From contig CAVRVH010000009.1 in assembly GCA_963724665.1 (NCBI GenBank), positions 3,787 through 67,786 on the forward strand: a stretch of DNA of 64,000 nt. Direction: 5' to 3'. Origin of the DNA: DASUPK01 sp963724665. Its GTDB lineage: Bacteria; Actinomycetota; Thermoleophilia; Solirubrobacterales; 70-9. The translations under genes were made by a program, and so were the position numbers. Under the pieces are notes generated by a model. It was not told the origin of the DNA and made no database searches. It was given only the letters and a program-made list of their open reading frames with translations. Positions 53,197 to 62,126 of this stretch are shown piece after piece. Positions within the stretch are counted from its first letter, which is position 1, and each line of letters opens with the position of its first letter.

Positions 53197-53218
53197 GCTG
53201 CTTTGGACGAAAAGCAGC
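53197..53218 (+). repeat. Dispersed hairpin copy l, GGACGA loop
   Basis: GCTGCTTT-GGACGA-AAAGCAGC with a perfect 8-bp stem, followed by GCTCTTCC. Confidence 0.88.
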
Positions 53219-53304
53219 GCTCTTCCTTAGGTGGGGACGCGGTCTGCATATAGAGGAGCCCCCGGTGGAGCGCCTCGCTGACAACTTTCTTTCTCAACCT
53301 GTCC

Positions 53305-53652
53305 GTGCTGGTGCCCCTGGCTGCCGTCTACGTGCTGGTCGACCTGCTGATCCATCCGCCGTCATCGCCACTTGCCGAGCTAGCGCTCGCCCTGGCTACG
53401 GTCGTGGTCACTGGGGTACTGACCTGGGGGCTGTATCGGGCGATGGTGGGCGCCGCCGTGCGCTGGGGCATGCCCGTCCGGGCGGCGTTCGACATGCACC
53501 GGCTGGAGCTATATGAGCAGCTGGGATTGAAACGACCGCGCACCGACGTTCAGGAGCGAGATATCGCGAGGGCGGCGACCCGCATGATGCTTTACGCCGA
53601 ACCCCTGGGCGAGTCCGTACGCGACAAACCAAAACCGCCGGAGGAGAAATGA
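53305..53652 (+). CDS. Small membrane protein, unknown
   Basis: A 115-residue protein with two predicted helices (VPLAAVYVLVDLLI near 3-17 and LALALATVVVTGVLTWGLYR near 27-46), followed by a charged cytoplasmic part (HRLELYEQLGLKRPRTDVQE). No recognised family. GTG start; the frame could begin slightly upstream. Its stop overlaps the ATG of the proline-rich peptide gene (ATGA), so the two are probably made together. Confidence 0.62.
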   Translation: MLVPLAAVYVLVDLLIHPPSSPLAELALALATVVVTGVLTWGLYRAMVGAAVRWGMPVRAAFDMHRLELYEQLGLKRPRTDVQERDIARAATRMMLYAEPLGESVRDKPKPPEEK

Positions 53653-53837
53653 ACGAGAAGCCGAGACGGGATCCGGAACGGGATCGACCCGAGCCGCCGC
53701 CACCACCCCCACCACCGCCGCCACCCCCACCGCCACCCTCCGAATCACCTCCCGAGCGTAAGAAGATCGAGGAGGGCGATCAGGCACCGGCACCCACGGG
53801 ACCTCCGCTTCCGGGTGAGGAGGAAGAGGACTACTAG
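53649..53837 (+). CDS. Proline-run acidic peptide coupled to the membrane protein
   Basis: A 62-residue protein: a charged lead (MNEKPRRDPERDRPE), an uninterrupted run of 15 prolines from about residue 16, and an acidic end (GEEEEDY). It overlaps the preceding gene by 4 bases. The proline run would form a polyproline II rod and would need EF-P for translation. Likely a flexible tether or a partner of the membrane protein. The simple sequence makes the coding call less certain, but the frame and overlap support it. Confidence 0.55.
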   Translation: MNEKPRRDPERDRPEPPPPPPPPPPPPPPPSESPPERKKIEEGDQAPAPTGPPLPGEEEEDY

Positions 53838-54218
53838 AGGCCGGTCCCGTGCTTACCCACCAGCATCGGGGGAGGAGGGCCTGAGCGTTATCGGAACGCC
53901 TGGGAGGCCAGGTACTCCTGACTCGCTCCCGAATGGAAGCAGCTGTTCGGTTTCGAGCCCCATCTACTCCTAATTCAGGCAATTCACCAGGTTTAGTGTT
54001 CGGTTTCAAAGGGCCTCATCGCCTAACCCCTTCAACTGCTGGGGGGTCCCCCTGCGTCATGTGTTCCAGCCGATTGTCGTGCCCAGGGAGAGCTGAGCTC
54101 GGGCTTGGGGCGAAGCCTGACTGGTTCAAGTCCAGTCGCCGCATCGGGGTTGATGGCCGGGCCCGCCAGCGCTTGGCACTAGGGTGTCACTGACTGGACA
54201 TTGCAACGAGCTCTCGGG
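53838..54218. other. Gene-free stretch with tRNA-like fragment
   Basis: These 381 bases contain a degenerate hairpin remnant (GAATGGAAGCAGC at 53931-53943) and a tRNA T-arm-like fragment at 54119-54143, and no supported gene. Confidence 0.5.
54119..54143 (+). other. Possible tRNA 3'-end fragment
   Basis: ACTGG-TTCAAGT-CCAGT forms a perfect 5-bp T-arm with a consensus 7-base loop, followed by CGCCGCA like a 3' acceptor strand. No 5' half or anticodon arm is visible upstream. It could be an attachment-site scar of another integrated element, or chance. Confidence 0.35.
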
Positions 54219-55004
54219 ATGACGGCTGACGAGCAGGACGCTTCGCTGGAAATCCATACGGACCATTTCGATGCCGTGATCTTCGACCTCGACGGCGTGA
54301 TCACGGACACCGCCTCGGTCCACGAGGCCGCCTGGAAGCAGATGTTCGACCAGTGGCTCGCGAGCCGCCCGCACCGCGAAGGCGAGGATCACCGGCCGTT
54401 CTCGGAGGACGACTACTACGGATACGTGGATGGAAAGTCGCGCTACGACGGAGTCCGGTCGTTTCTTGCCTCGCGTGGGATCTCGCTCCCGCGCGGCCAG
54501 CCAGGCGATCCCCCGACCGACGAAACCGTCTGCGGGCTGGGTAATCGCAAGGACGAGCTCTTCCTCGCCTTGCTGCGAGAGGGCGGGGTGGCCTCCTTCC
54601 CGTCCTCGATCGAGTTGCTGCGGCAGCTACGGACAGACGGGAGTCGCACGGCGATCATCTCCGCGTCGCGTAACTGCGTCCAGGTGCTCGAGGCAGCCGG
54701 AATCACCCGGCTCTTCGACGCGAAGGTCGATGGCGTGGACGCCGAGGCGCTGGGCTTGGAGGGCAAACCAGCCCCCGCGGTATTCCTGGAGGCCGCGAGC
54801 CGGCTCGGAGTCAAGCCGGAACGGGCCGCCGTCGTTGAGGACGCGCTCGCCGGCGTCGAGGCCGGTCGCCGCGGGGGTTTTGGGCTCGTCATCGGCGTCG
54901 ACCGTGGTGGCCATGCGGAGGCACTGCGTGAGAGGGGCGCCGACGTCGTCGTCGCCGACCTCAGTGCCGTGCGCGTTTCCTCGACCAGGCGCGACGACCG
55001 ATGA
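54219..55004 (+). CDS. Beta-phosphoglucomutase-like HAD hydrolase
   Basis: Probably converts beta-glucose-1-phosphate to glucose-6-phosphate. The protein has 261 residues from ATG 54219. HAD motif I is FDAVIFDLDGVITDT with nucleophile Asp23 and acid/base Asp25. The helical cap begins VHEAAWKQMFDQWLA with GYVDGKSRYDGVRSFLASRG, the region that reads sugar phosphate in beta-PGM. Motif II is AIISASRN, and motif IV is AAVVEDALAGVEAGRRGGFG. The GH65 gene starts inside its stop codon (ATGA). In such pairs the phosphorylase releases beta-glucose-1-phosphate for the mutase. Confidence 0.9.
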   Translation: MTADEQDASLEIHTDHFDAVIFDLDGVITDTASVHEAAWKQMFDQWLASRPHREGEDHRPFSEDDYYGYVDGKSRYDGVRSFLASRGISLPRGQPGDPPTDETVCGLGNRKDELFLALLREGGVASFPSSIELLRQLRTDGSRTAIISASRNCVQVLEAAGITRLFDAKVDGVDAEALGLEGKPAPAVFLEAASRLGVKPERAAVVEDALAGVEAGRRGGFGLVIGVDRGGHAEALRERGADVVVADLSAVRVSSTRRDDR

Positions 55005-57442
55005 GCGACGCGGCGGCCGCGGGGACGCCGACGCTGGGCCGCTGGTCGCTCATCTACGAGGGCTTCGATCCGGAACAGGAGCCCCTGCGCGAGGCGCTCT
55101 GCGCGCTCGGGAACGGACGCTTCGCCAGCCGTGGCTCGGCCCCCGAGGCGAATGCTGACGGGACTCACTACCCGGGCACCTACGCGGCCGGCGTGTACAA
55201 CCGGCTGAAGAGCGAGGTTGCGGGCCGCGAGGTGGAGGACGAGTCGCTCGTCAACCTGCCGAACTGGCTCCACCTCGCCTTCCGGATCGAGGATGGCGAG
55301 TGGTTCGACGTCCGCGAGGTCGAGCTCGCCGAGTACCGTCAGACGCTCGATCTGCGGCGCGCGGTGCTGACGCGGAGGGTTCGGTTCCGTGATGGCGAGG
55401 GCCGTGAGACCGCGATCGTGCAGCAGCGCTTCTTGAGCATGGCGAGACCGAACGTATTCGCGCTGGAGATGACTCTCCTGCCGGTCAACTGGTCGGGCCG
55501 GGTCACGTTCCGCTCCGCGCTCGACGGCCGGGTGTCGAACGGCGGGGTCGCGCGCTACCGCGGCCTTGCCAGCCACCACCTGGTGCCGATCGAGGCGCGC
55601 GCCGAGGGCCCCGAGACCATCCTGCTCGAGGTCGAGACCAGCCAGTCGCACGTTCGGATCGCCGAGGCTTCGCGGACCCGGCTGCTGCGCGATGGTGAGG
55701 CCGTCGCGCCGGCGTCCACGGCGATCCAGGAACAGGGCTATGTCGGCCTCGAGATCTCCTCTGAGGTGGACCTGGGGGAGGAGATCGCGGTGGAGAAGGT
55801 CACGACCGTGTACACGTCGCGGGAGCCGGCAGTGTCCGAACCGGTCCTGGAAGCCGGCAGCGAGGTGGTCCGCCTATCCGGCTTCGACGAGCTGCTCGAT
55901 GAACACGCATTGCGCTGGGAGGAGCTCTGGGACCTGTGCTCGCTCGAGTTGGAGGACGAGGAGGACCTGGTCCCCACCGAGTTGCGTCTCCATATCTTCC
56001 ACCTGCTGACGAACATCTCTGAGCACGCCGCCGACATCGACGCCGGAGTTCCAGCCCGCGGACTGGCCGGAGAGGCATACCGCGGGCACGTGTTCTGGGA
56101 CTCCCTCTTCGTCTACCCCTTCCTCAACCTGCGTCTACCGGATCTGAGCCGCGCCCTGATCCGTTATCGCTACCGGCGGCTCAACTCGGCTCGCTGGGCC
56201 GCGAGGGATGCGGGGTACGACGGGGCCATGTACCCGTGGCAGAGCGGCTCGAACGGCACCGAGCTGACCCCGAAGCTCCACCTCAACCCCCGCTCCGGCC
56301 ACTGGACCCCCGACAACTCCAGGCTCCAGCGACACATCAATGCCGCGATCGCATACGACGTCTGGCTGTATCACCAAGCCACCAATGACATCGAGTTCCT
56401 CGCCCTCTGCGGGGCCGAGATGTTCATCGAGATCGCGCGCTTCTGGGCCAGCATCACGACATACGATTCGGCTCGCGACCGTTACCTGATCCGCGGGGTG
56501 GTCGGTCCCGATGAGTACCACGATGCCTATCCAGGCTCCGAGCGGCCCGGCATAGACAACAACGCCTACACCAACGCGATGGCGGCTTGGGTCCTGTGGC
56601 GAGTCCAGGACGTCCTCGGGGCGCTTCCCGAGCAGCGTCGTGAGGAGCTCTCACACACGCTCGTGCTGGGGCGCGAAGAGATCGAGCGGTGGGAGGAGAT
56701 CAGCCGCAAGCTCTTCCTTCCCTTCCACGATGACGGGGTCCTGAGCCAGTTCGAGGGCTACGAAGAGCTGGAGGAGCTCGACTGGGAGGCCTACCGGGCG
56801 AGGTACGGGAACATCCAGCGGCTGGACCGGATCCTCGAGGCCGAGGGGGACAGCCCAAACCGGTACAAGGCCTCGAAGCAGGCGGACGTGCTGATGCTCT
56901 TCTACCTGCTCTCCGCGGACGAGCTGGGGGAGCTCTTCGCCCGCCTCGGCTACCCGTTCGATCACGACACGATCCCCAAGAACGTCGAGTACTACATGGC
57001 GCGCACGTCCCACGGCTCCACCCTGAGCAAGGTGGTGCACGCCTGGGTACTGGTGCGCTCCGATCGCGAGCGAGCCTGGCAGCTGCTCTCCGAGGCGCTC
57101 GAGAGCGATCTCCTCGACCTCCAGGGCGGCACCACTCCGGAAGGGGTCCACCTCGGCGCGATGGCCGGAGCCGTGGATCTGGTTCAACGTGCCTTCACGG
57201 GGCTGGAGACCAGAGATGAGGTGCTGTGGCTCGACCCCAGAATCCCCGAGGAGCTGTCAAGGCTTGACCTCAGGCTCCGCTATCGGCGTCACTGGGGGCT
57301 GGAGATCGAGATCACCAGAGACCGCGTCAGGGTCAGCGCCCGGCCTGCCGACACCTACCCGATCAGGATCGGCATCTGGGGCGAAATCTTCGAGCTGCAC
57401 GCCGGTGCTTCCGTCGAGCGGTGCTCTGACAGGCGGCGATAA
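55001..57442 (+). CDS. GH65 disaccharide phosphorylase
   Basis: Inverting phosphorolysis of an alpha-glucoside (trehalose, maltose, kojibiose or nigerose class) to beta-glucose-1-phosphate. It has 813 residues with the N-terminal beta-sandwich (IYEGFDPEQEPLREALCALGN), linker helices and an (alpha/alpha)6 catalytic barrel. The barrel contains RGHVFWDSLFVYPFLNL, MYPWQSGSNGTE and GVVGPDEYHDA, whose Glu near 505 is the general acid; ARTSHGSTLSKVVHAWV near 670 is the phosphate-binding loop. Which disaccharide is used cannot be told. No transporter is adjacent, so the substrate may be internal, for example trehalose. Confidence 0.93.
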   Translation: MSDAAAAGTPTLGRWSLIYEGFDPEQEPLREALCALGNGRFASRGSAPEANADGTHYPGTYAAGVYNRLKSEVAGREVEDESLVNLPNWLHLAFRIEDGEWFDVREVELAEYRQTLDLRRAVLTRRVRFRDGEGRETAIVQQRFLSMARPNVFALEMTLLPVNWSGRVTFRSALDGRVSNGGVARYRGLASHHLVPIEARAEGPETILLEVETSQSHVRIAEASRTRLLRDGEAVAPASTAIQEQGYVGLEISSEVDLGEEIAVEKVTTVYTSREPAVSEPVLEAGSEVVRLSGFDELLDEHALRWEELWDLCSLELEDEEDLVPTELRLHIFHLLTNISEHAADIDAGVPARGLAGEAYRGHVFWDSLFVYPFLNLRLPDLSRALIRYRYRRLNSARWAARDAGYDGAMYPWQSGSNGTELTPKLHLNPRSGHWTPDNSRLQRHINAAIAYDVWLYHQATNDIEFLALCGAEMFIEIARFWASITTYDSARDRYLIRGVVGPDEYHDAYPGSERPGIDNNAYTNAMAAWVLWRVQDVLGALPEQRREELSHTLVLGREEIERWEEISRKLFLPFHDDGVLSQFEGYEELEELDWEAYRARYGNIQRLDRILEAEGDSPNRYKASKQADVLMLFYLLSADELGELFARLGYPFDHDTIPKNVEYYMARTSHGSTLSKVVHAWVLVRSDRERAWQLLSEALESDLLDLQGGTTPEGVHLGAMAGAVDLVQRAFTGLETRDEVLWLDPRIPEELSRLDLRLRYRRHWGLEIEITRDRVRVSARPADTYPIRIGIWGEIFELHAGASVERCSDRRR

Positions 57443-57481
57443 ACGAGGTACGGGCCTTACGGATTCGGGTATAGGAATGGT

Positions 57482-58132
57482 ATGGGGAAGTTGCAACACC
57501 CCAAGGGGAAGGAGACCAAAAGTGCTGGCAAGGGGAATCTCGACGCCGGGGACCGCGGGGGCGAGGCCCAGGTCGAGCGGCTGACGCTGCGCGACGGATC
57601 AATCGTGATCGTCAGGGCGCTCGAGCGGGACGACGGTCCATTGGTCCAGGCGGTCTTCGAGCAGATGGGCGAGGAGGCGCGCTATAGGCGTTTCCTCGGC
57701 TTCAAGAAGCAGCTCTCGGCCAGGGATCGGGAGACGTTGACCGCGGTTGACCATCACGGCCACGAGGCGTTGGTTGCGCTCGATGCCGAAACCGGAGAGG
57801 CGATCGGGGTGGCGCGGCTGATCCAGGAGCCGGGACGGCCAGACACCGCGGAGGCGTCGGTCTCCGTGGCCGACGTCTGGCAAGGACGCGGTTTGGGCAG
57901 CATGCTTCTGGAGCGGTTGGTGACGAGGGCGCGCGAGGAAGGGGTGCGACGATTCACCGCCGTGCTCCTGACTCGCAACCGGTCGATGCTGCACCTCTTC
58001 GAGCAGGTCGGGGCTGCCCGGATCGCCTCTCGCTACGGGGACACCCTCGAGCTCGAGGTCGAGCTTCCGTTCGAGACCGGCGCGCCAATGGAGGCGATTC
58101 GCGCGGCCGCAGCCGGCGAGGTGCACGAGTAG
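57482..58132 (+). CDS. GNAT-family N-acetyltransferase
   Basis: A 216-residue protein. After a 35-residue charged lead, a GNAT domain starts at LTLRDGSIVIVRALERDDGP. Acetyl-CoA binding is indicated by VSVADVWQGRGLGSMLLERL with the V-x-x-x-x-Q-G-x-G-x-G/A loop, followed by FTAVLLTRNRSMLHLFEQVG. The same single-GNAT layout is used by protein-lysine acetyltransferases as well as small-molecule enzymes. Starts 39 bases after GH65, so possibly co-transcribed. Substrate unknown. Confidence 0.88.
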   Translation: MGKLQHPKGKETKSAGKGNLDAGDRGGEAQVERLTLRDGSIVIVRALERDDGPLVQAVFEQMGEEARYRRFLGFKKQLSARDRETLTAVDHHGHEALVALDAETGEAIGVARLIQEPGRPDTAEASVSVADVWQGRGLGSMLLERLVTRAREEGVRRFTAVLLTRNRSMLHLFEQVGAARIASRYGDTLELEVELPFETGAPMEAIRAAAAGEVHE

Positions 58133-58169
58133 AGATCCCGCCGCCGAACGCGCTCCCCTGGCAACCGGA

Positions 58170-60242
58170 GTGGGCGTGCGCGATGATTCGAGCGTGAGCC
58201 ATGTCCTCTTTCCGATCCTCCTGGGGATCGGGCTGCTGGTGTTCGGGGGCATCATCGCCGCCAGGGCGCGGCTCCTGTTCGCGGCACGCCCCGCAGCGCG
58301 CTGGGACCGGATTCCCGAGCGGATCAGGCAGACGATCCTCTACGGACTCGGCCAGCGCAAGTTCCTCTCCGGCGAGCAGCCTGCGGGGATCATGCACGCG
58401 CTCGTCTTCTGGGGCTTCGTGGTCCTGGTACTCCAGGTGATCACGCTGTACGGGCGGGCGTTCGACGCGGGCTGGAACATCCCCGGCTTCGCGCCCGACG
58501 AGCCCCTGGGCCCGCCCTTCTTCATCGCCCGCGACCTGCTCGAGGCCAGTGTGATCGTAGGCGTCACCTACATGCTCTACCGGCGGGTCGTCCTGCACAC
58601 TCCGCGGCTGTTCGGCCTCGGCCGAGCCGAGCAGCGCTACCGCGAGGCCCCGCACTGGGAGGGCGTCCTGATCCTCGTAATGATCCTGCTGATCATGGTC
58701 GGCGGCCTGCTTTACGACGCCGGCCTGCTGGTCGCAGACGACATCCACGGCCACGAGCGCGACTTTGCGCCGCTCACCGCGCTAGTGGCCGCGGCACTTG
58801 GGGGCCTCTCCCCTTCCGCGGCGCGCACGGTGAGCGACGTCGGCTGGTGGCTGCACAACCTCACCGTGCTGGCGTTCCTGTGCCTGTTGCCCCTGTCCAA
58901 GCACTTCCACATCATCACAGCGATCCCGAACGTGTTCTTTGCCAAGCTCCCGCCTCGCGGCGCTGAGCGACCGCTCGAGGTGACCCACGTGCCCGCCGCT
59001 CCCGTCGCCGCCCTGGAGCCGCCGCCCGAGGGTCTCGTCGGAGTGGCCTCGCTGTCCGACGTCACCTGGAAGCAAGTGCTCGACGCGTTCTCGTGCACCG
59101 AGTGCGGCCGCTGCACGGCCGTCTGCCCCGCCACCGCCGCGGGCACGCCGCTGGCCCCGCGGCAGGTGATCCTGGACATCCGGGATCGCCTGTACGACCA
59201 CCCCGACCAGCAGCGGAACGGCGACAGCTCCTCGGCGCCTTTGATTTCAGCGGAGGCGCTGTGGGCGTGCACGACCTGCATGGCCTGCGTGGAGGCGTGC
59301 CCGGTGGGGATCGAGCACGTCCCCACGATCGTGGACATGCGCCGAAACCTCGTCGATCAGGGCGAGCTGGATCCGCTCCTTCAGCAGACGCTCGAGAACT
59401 ACGGCAACCAGGGCAACTCCTACGGCAAGTCGGCGCGGCTTCGGGCCCGATGGGCCAAGGGCCTGGACTTCAAGATCCCGGACGCGCGGAGCGAGCCGGT
59501 GGAGTACGTCTGGTTCGTGGGCGACTTCGCGTCGTTTGATGAGCGCGTCCAGGTCGCCTCGCAGTCCGTGGCACGGATCCTGCACGACGCCGGCGTCTCG
59601 TTCGGGTTGCTGTACGAGGGCGAGCGCAACTCGGGCAACGACATTCGCCGGATCGGCGAGGAGGGGCTGTTCGAGATGCTGGTCGAGCAGAACATGAGCG
59701 TGCTCGCCGATGCGCAGTTCGAGGCGATCTTCACCACCGACCCTCACTCGCTGAACGCCCTGCGCAACGAGTACCCCCGGTTCGGCCTCAGCGTTCCCGT
59801 CTACCACTACACCGAGCTCCTCGCCGACCTGGTCGCGAAGGGAGCCATCTCGCTGCGAACCCCGCTCTCCGGGACGCGCGTCACCTACCACGATCCGTGC
59901 TACCTGGCTCGCTACAACCGGATCACCGAGGCGCCACGACAGCTCATCGAGGCGACCGGTGCGGAGCTGGTGGAGATGCCTCGCAACGGGGCGAACACAT
60001 TCTGCTGCGGGGCGGGCGGGGGCCGCATCTGGATGAGCGATGACGACGAGACGTCGGAACGGCCCAGCGAGCAGCGGATCCGCGAAGCGCAGACGCTGGG
60101 AGACCTCGACTACTTCCTCGTCAGCTGCCCGAAGGACCTGTCGATGTACTCAGACGCCGTCAAGGTCGTGGGCGCCGATTTCGAGGTTGCCGAGCTGACG
60201 GCGCTGATCGAGCAAGCGCTCGCCCAGGCAGCGCCCGCATAG
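58170..60242 (+). CDS. etfD: EtfD-type membrane ETF:quinone oxidoreductase, Fe-S
   Basis: Passes electrons from reduced electron-transfer flavoprotein to menaquinone during fatty-acid oxidation. It has 690 residues. Five or six N-terminal helices form a NarI-like haem b domain (HVLFPILLGIGLLVFGGIIA, HALVFWGFVVLVLQ, HNLTVLAFLCLLPLSKHFH). Two 4Fe-4S motifs follow, CTECGRCTAVCP near 308 and CTTCMACVEACPVG near 366, then two CCG-type domains (YHDPCYLARYNR, NTFCCGAGGGRIWM). This layout matches mycobacterial EtfD. The convergent etfA ends 3 bases away. The GTG start at 58170 could instead be GTG 58194. Confidence 0.9.
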   Translation: MGVRDDSSVSHVLFPILLGIGLLVFGGIIAARARLLFAARPAARWDRIPERIRQTILYGLGQRKFLSGEQPAGIMHALVFWGFVVLVLQVITLYGRAFDAGWNIPGFAPDEPLGPPFFIARDLLEASVIVGVTYMLYRRVVLHTPRLFGLGRAEQRYREAPHWEGVLILVMILLIMVGGLLYDAGLLVADDIHGHERDFAPLTALVAAALGGLSPSAARTVSDVGWWLHNLTVLAFLCLLPLSKHFHIITAIPNVFFAKLPPRGAERPLEVTHVPAAPVAALEPPPEGLVGVASLSDVTWKQVLDAFSCTECGRCTAVCPATAAGTPLAPRQVILDIRDRLYDHPDQQRNGDSSSAPLISAEALWACTTCMACVEACPVGIEHVPTIVDMRRNLVDQGELDPLLQQTLENYGNQGNSYGKSARLRARWAKGLDFKIPDARSEPVEYVWFVGDFASFDERVQVASQSVARILHDAGVSFGLLYEGERNSGNDIRRIGEEGLFEMLVEQNMSVLADAQFEAIFTTDPHSLNALRNEYPRFGLSVPVYHYTELLADLVAKGAISLRTPLSGTRVTYHDPCYLARYNRITEAPRQLIEATGAELVEMPRNGANTFCCGAGGGRIWMSDDDETSERPSEQRIREAQTLGDLDYFLVSCPKDLSMYSDAVKVVGADFEVAELTALIEQALAQAAPA

Positions 60243-60245
60243 CCT

Positions 60246-61181
60246 TTACTCGTTGAGCAGGTTCGTCAGCTCGTCGGCGATGTCGAACAGGTCGGCCACG
60301 ACCCCGTAGTGCGCGATGTGGAAGATCGCTGCCCCCGGATCGGTGTTCACGGCCACGATCAGCTCGGCGCCCTGCATCCCCTCGACGTGCTCGGGGGCGC
60401 CCGAGACCCCGAGCGAGAGGTAGAGCTTCGGCGTCACATGCGCGCCCGACTTGCCGACCTGGCGCACCTTGGGAAGCCAGCCGGAATCGATGACGGGTCG
60501 CGACGCTCCCATCTCGGCGTCCAGCGCCTCGGCCAGCTCCTCCGCGATCTCGATGTTCTCCTTGCTCCCGATGCCCCGGCCGACGCAGAGAATCCGATCG
60601 GCCTTCGTCAGGTCGACGCCCTCGTCGGGTTGCTCCACCGGCTCGACGAACGACGTCCTCAGGCTCTCGAGCTTCGCCGGCGGCGCGAGCTCAGCCCGCT
60701 CGCCGCGCCCGGCGGCCTGGGGCGCGTCGAGCAGCGCCACGCTATTGATCGCGAACACCGCCGGAAGCCGCGTGTTGGCGGCGGCGTGGAGCTGTCCCCC
60801 GTAGATCCCGCTGACCGACCGCGCCTCGCCGCCCTCGACCGCCAGCTCGACGCAGTAGCCGACGAACGGACGCCCCGTCGCCGCAGCGACCGCGGCCCCC
60901 AGATCCAGGCCCGCCGTGGTGTTCTCGAGAACGACAAGGTCGGGCGAACCCTCGTTGATGGCGGCCTCCAGCACGGCCTGATGCGCCTCCGGCAGATACG
61001 GCGAGAGCGCCGGGTGCGTGGCCTCGAGCACCACGTCGGCGGCGCTCCCGTCCTTCCCGCCTGGCTCCGCGCCGGCGACGAGCGCCACCAGGTCACCTCC
61101 GGCGGCGTCCGCCAGCGGGCGAGCGAAGCCTAGGAGCCGGTCGTTAACGGGCGATTCGAGATAGGCGAGGACGTCGCCCAT
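60246..61181 (-). CDS. etfA: Electron transfer flavoprotein alpha subunit
   Basis: FAD-carrying subunit of ETF. It has 311 residues. The FAD domain is in the C-terminal part: ILCVGRGIGSKENIEIAEEL, PVIDSGWLPKVRQVGKSGAH, LYLSLGVSGAPEHVEGMQGA and IVAVNTDPGAAIFHIAHYGV, all standard EtfA landmarks. It follows etfB with a one-base overlap (ATG/TGA sharing 61181), so the heterodimer is made from one message. With EtfD and the acyl-CoA dehydrogenase it forms a beta-oxidation electron module. Confidence 0.95.
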   Translation of the reverse strand: MGDVLAYLESPVNDRLLGFARPLADAAGGDLVALVAGAEPGGKDGSAADVVLEATHPALSPYLPEAHQAVLEAAINEGSPDLVVLENTTAGLDLGAAVAAATGRPFVGYCVELAVEGGEARSVSGIYGGQLHAAANTRLPAVFAINSVALLDAPQAAGRGERAELAPPAKLESLRTSFVEPVEQPDEGVDLTKADRILCVGRGIGSKENIEIAEELAEALDAEMGASRPVIDSGWLPKVRQVGKSGAHVTPKLYLSLGVSGAPEHVEGMQGAELIVAVNTDPGAAIFHIAHYGVVADLFDIADELTNLLNE

Positions 61182-61951
61182 CAGCCGGACAGAGCTCCAC
61201 CTTCGCGCAACACCTCGACGAGCTTCGCTGCGATCTCCTCCGCGTCACCCTCGAGCATCGTCGCCTGAGCCTGGGTCGCCGGCCGAGCGAGCGAGACGAT
61301 GCTCGACGCCACGGCGGGCGCGTCGACGCTGACGTTGAGGGTCTCGGTGCTCGCCTCGGTCATCGCCTGGCGGAGCCTCGCCATCGCGACGTAGCGCGGC
61401 GGCGAGCTGGCCGACTGCACGCCGACGATCGCCGGCAGGTCGAGGCCCAGGACCGCAAGGCGCCCGCCGGCGTACTCCTGCGTCACGCGTGCCGTTCCGT
61501 CGGCGAGGGTGACACCCACGACGACGTTCACCTGCGGCCAGTCGAGGTTCGCGGCGAGGTAGGGCGCCGTTTGCCCGAACACATCGGTCGGCGTCTGGAC
61601 GCCAGTGAGGACCAGATCGGGCTCCAGCTGGCGGAAGGCCTCGGCGAACGCGAGCGCCCCCGTGCGAGAGTCGTAGCTATCGATCTCGCCGGCCTCAACG
61701 ACCACCAGCCTGTCCGCACCGCGCGCGTAGGCCAGGCGCAGCGCCTCATCGATCCCGTCGGAGCGCAACCCGACCGCCGTGACGTTGGCGCCAGTCGCCT
61801 CCTTGAGGAGCACCGCCTCCTCGAGCGCCTGGTCGTCGAACTCGTTGATGGCCATCTCGACGAGCTCGCGGTCGATGTCCGTGCCGCTCTCGTCAACCTC
61901 GAGCTCCTCGCCAGTCTTGGGCATCAGCCGGATCGCGACCGCGATATTCAT
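61181..61951 (-). CDS. etfB: Electron transfer flavoprotein beta subunit
   Basis: AMP-binding subunit of ETF. It has 256 residues: INEFDDQALEEAVLLKEATG near the start, YARGADRLVVVEAG, VLTGVQTPTDVFGQTAPYLA (for the conserved QxxD segment) and LPAIVGVQSASSPPRYVAMA, the recognition-loop region that docks acyl-CoA dehydrogenases. First gene of the etfBA transcript, divergent from the acyl-CoA dehydrogenase across 175 bases that contain a 26-bp tandem repeat. Confidence 0.95.
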   Translation of the reverse strand: MNIAVAIRLMPKTGEELEVDESGTDIDRELVEMAINEFDDQALEEAVLLKEATGANVTAVGLRSDGIDEALRLAYARGADRLVVVEAGEIDSYDSRTGALAFAEAFRQLEPDLVLTGVQTPTDVFGQTAPYLAANLDWPQVNVVVGVTLADGTARVTQEYAGGRLAVLGLDLPAIVGVQSASSPPRYVAMARLRQAMTEASTETLNVSVDAPAVASSIVSLARPATQAQATMLEGDAEEIAAKLVEVLREGGALSG

Positions 61952-61994
61952 CGGGTGTCGACCGTCTCAACTTCAAGGGGTAGCATGGGCAATC

Positions 61995-62046
61995 GAGCGG
62001 CTTCCTTCTAGCTCGTTCGGGAGCGGCTTCCTTCTAGCTCGTTGGG
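61995..62046. repeat. Tandem 26-bp repeat between etfB and acyl-CoA dehydrogenase
   Basis: Two adjacent units, 61995-62020 and 62021-62046, differ at one base (TTCGG versus TTGGG near the end). Each carries GAGC and GCTC as inverted ends around GGCTTCCTTCTA. The position in a divergent promoter region suggests a doubled operator for both transcripts, or a recent duplication. Confidence 0.7.
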
Positions 62047-62126
62047 AATGGAATGCCCTTCGTCAAGTGCGTTATCGAGGACGTTAGTCCGGATCCGATT
62101 CTGGTGCTCCCCAGGTCGGAGGCCTG

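Larger units (their letters stand above)
52934..53304. other. Divergent intergenic region with two hairpins
   Basis: These 371 bases separate the acyl-CoA synthetase from the small membrane protein gene. They hold hairpin copies at 53143-53160 and 53197-53218 and presumably both promoters. I see no gene in them. Confidence 0.55.
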
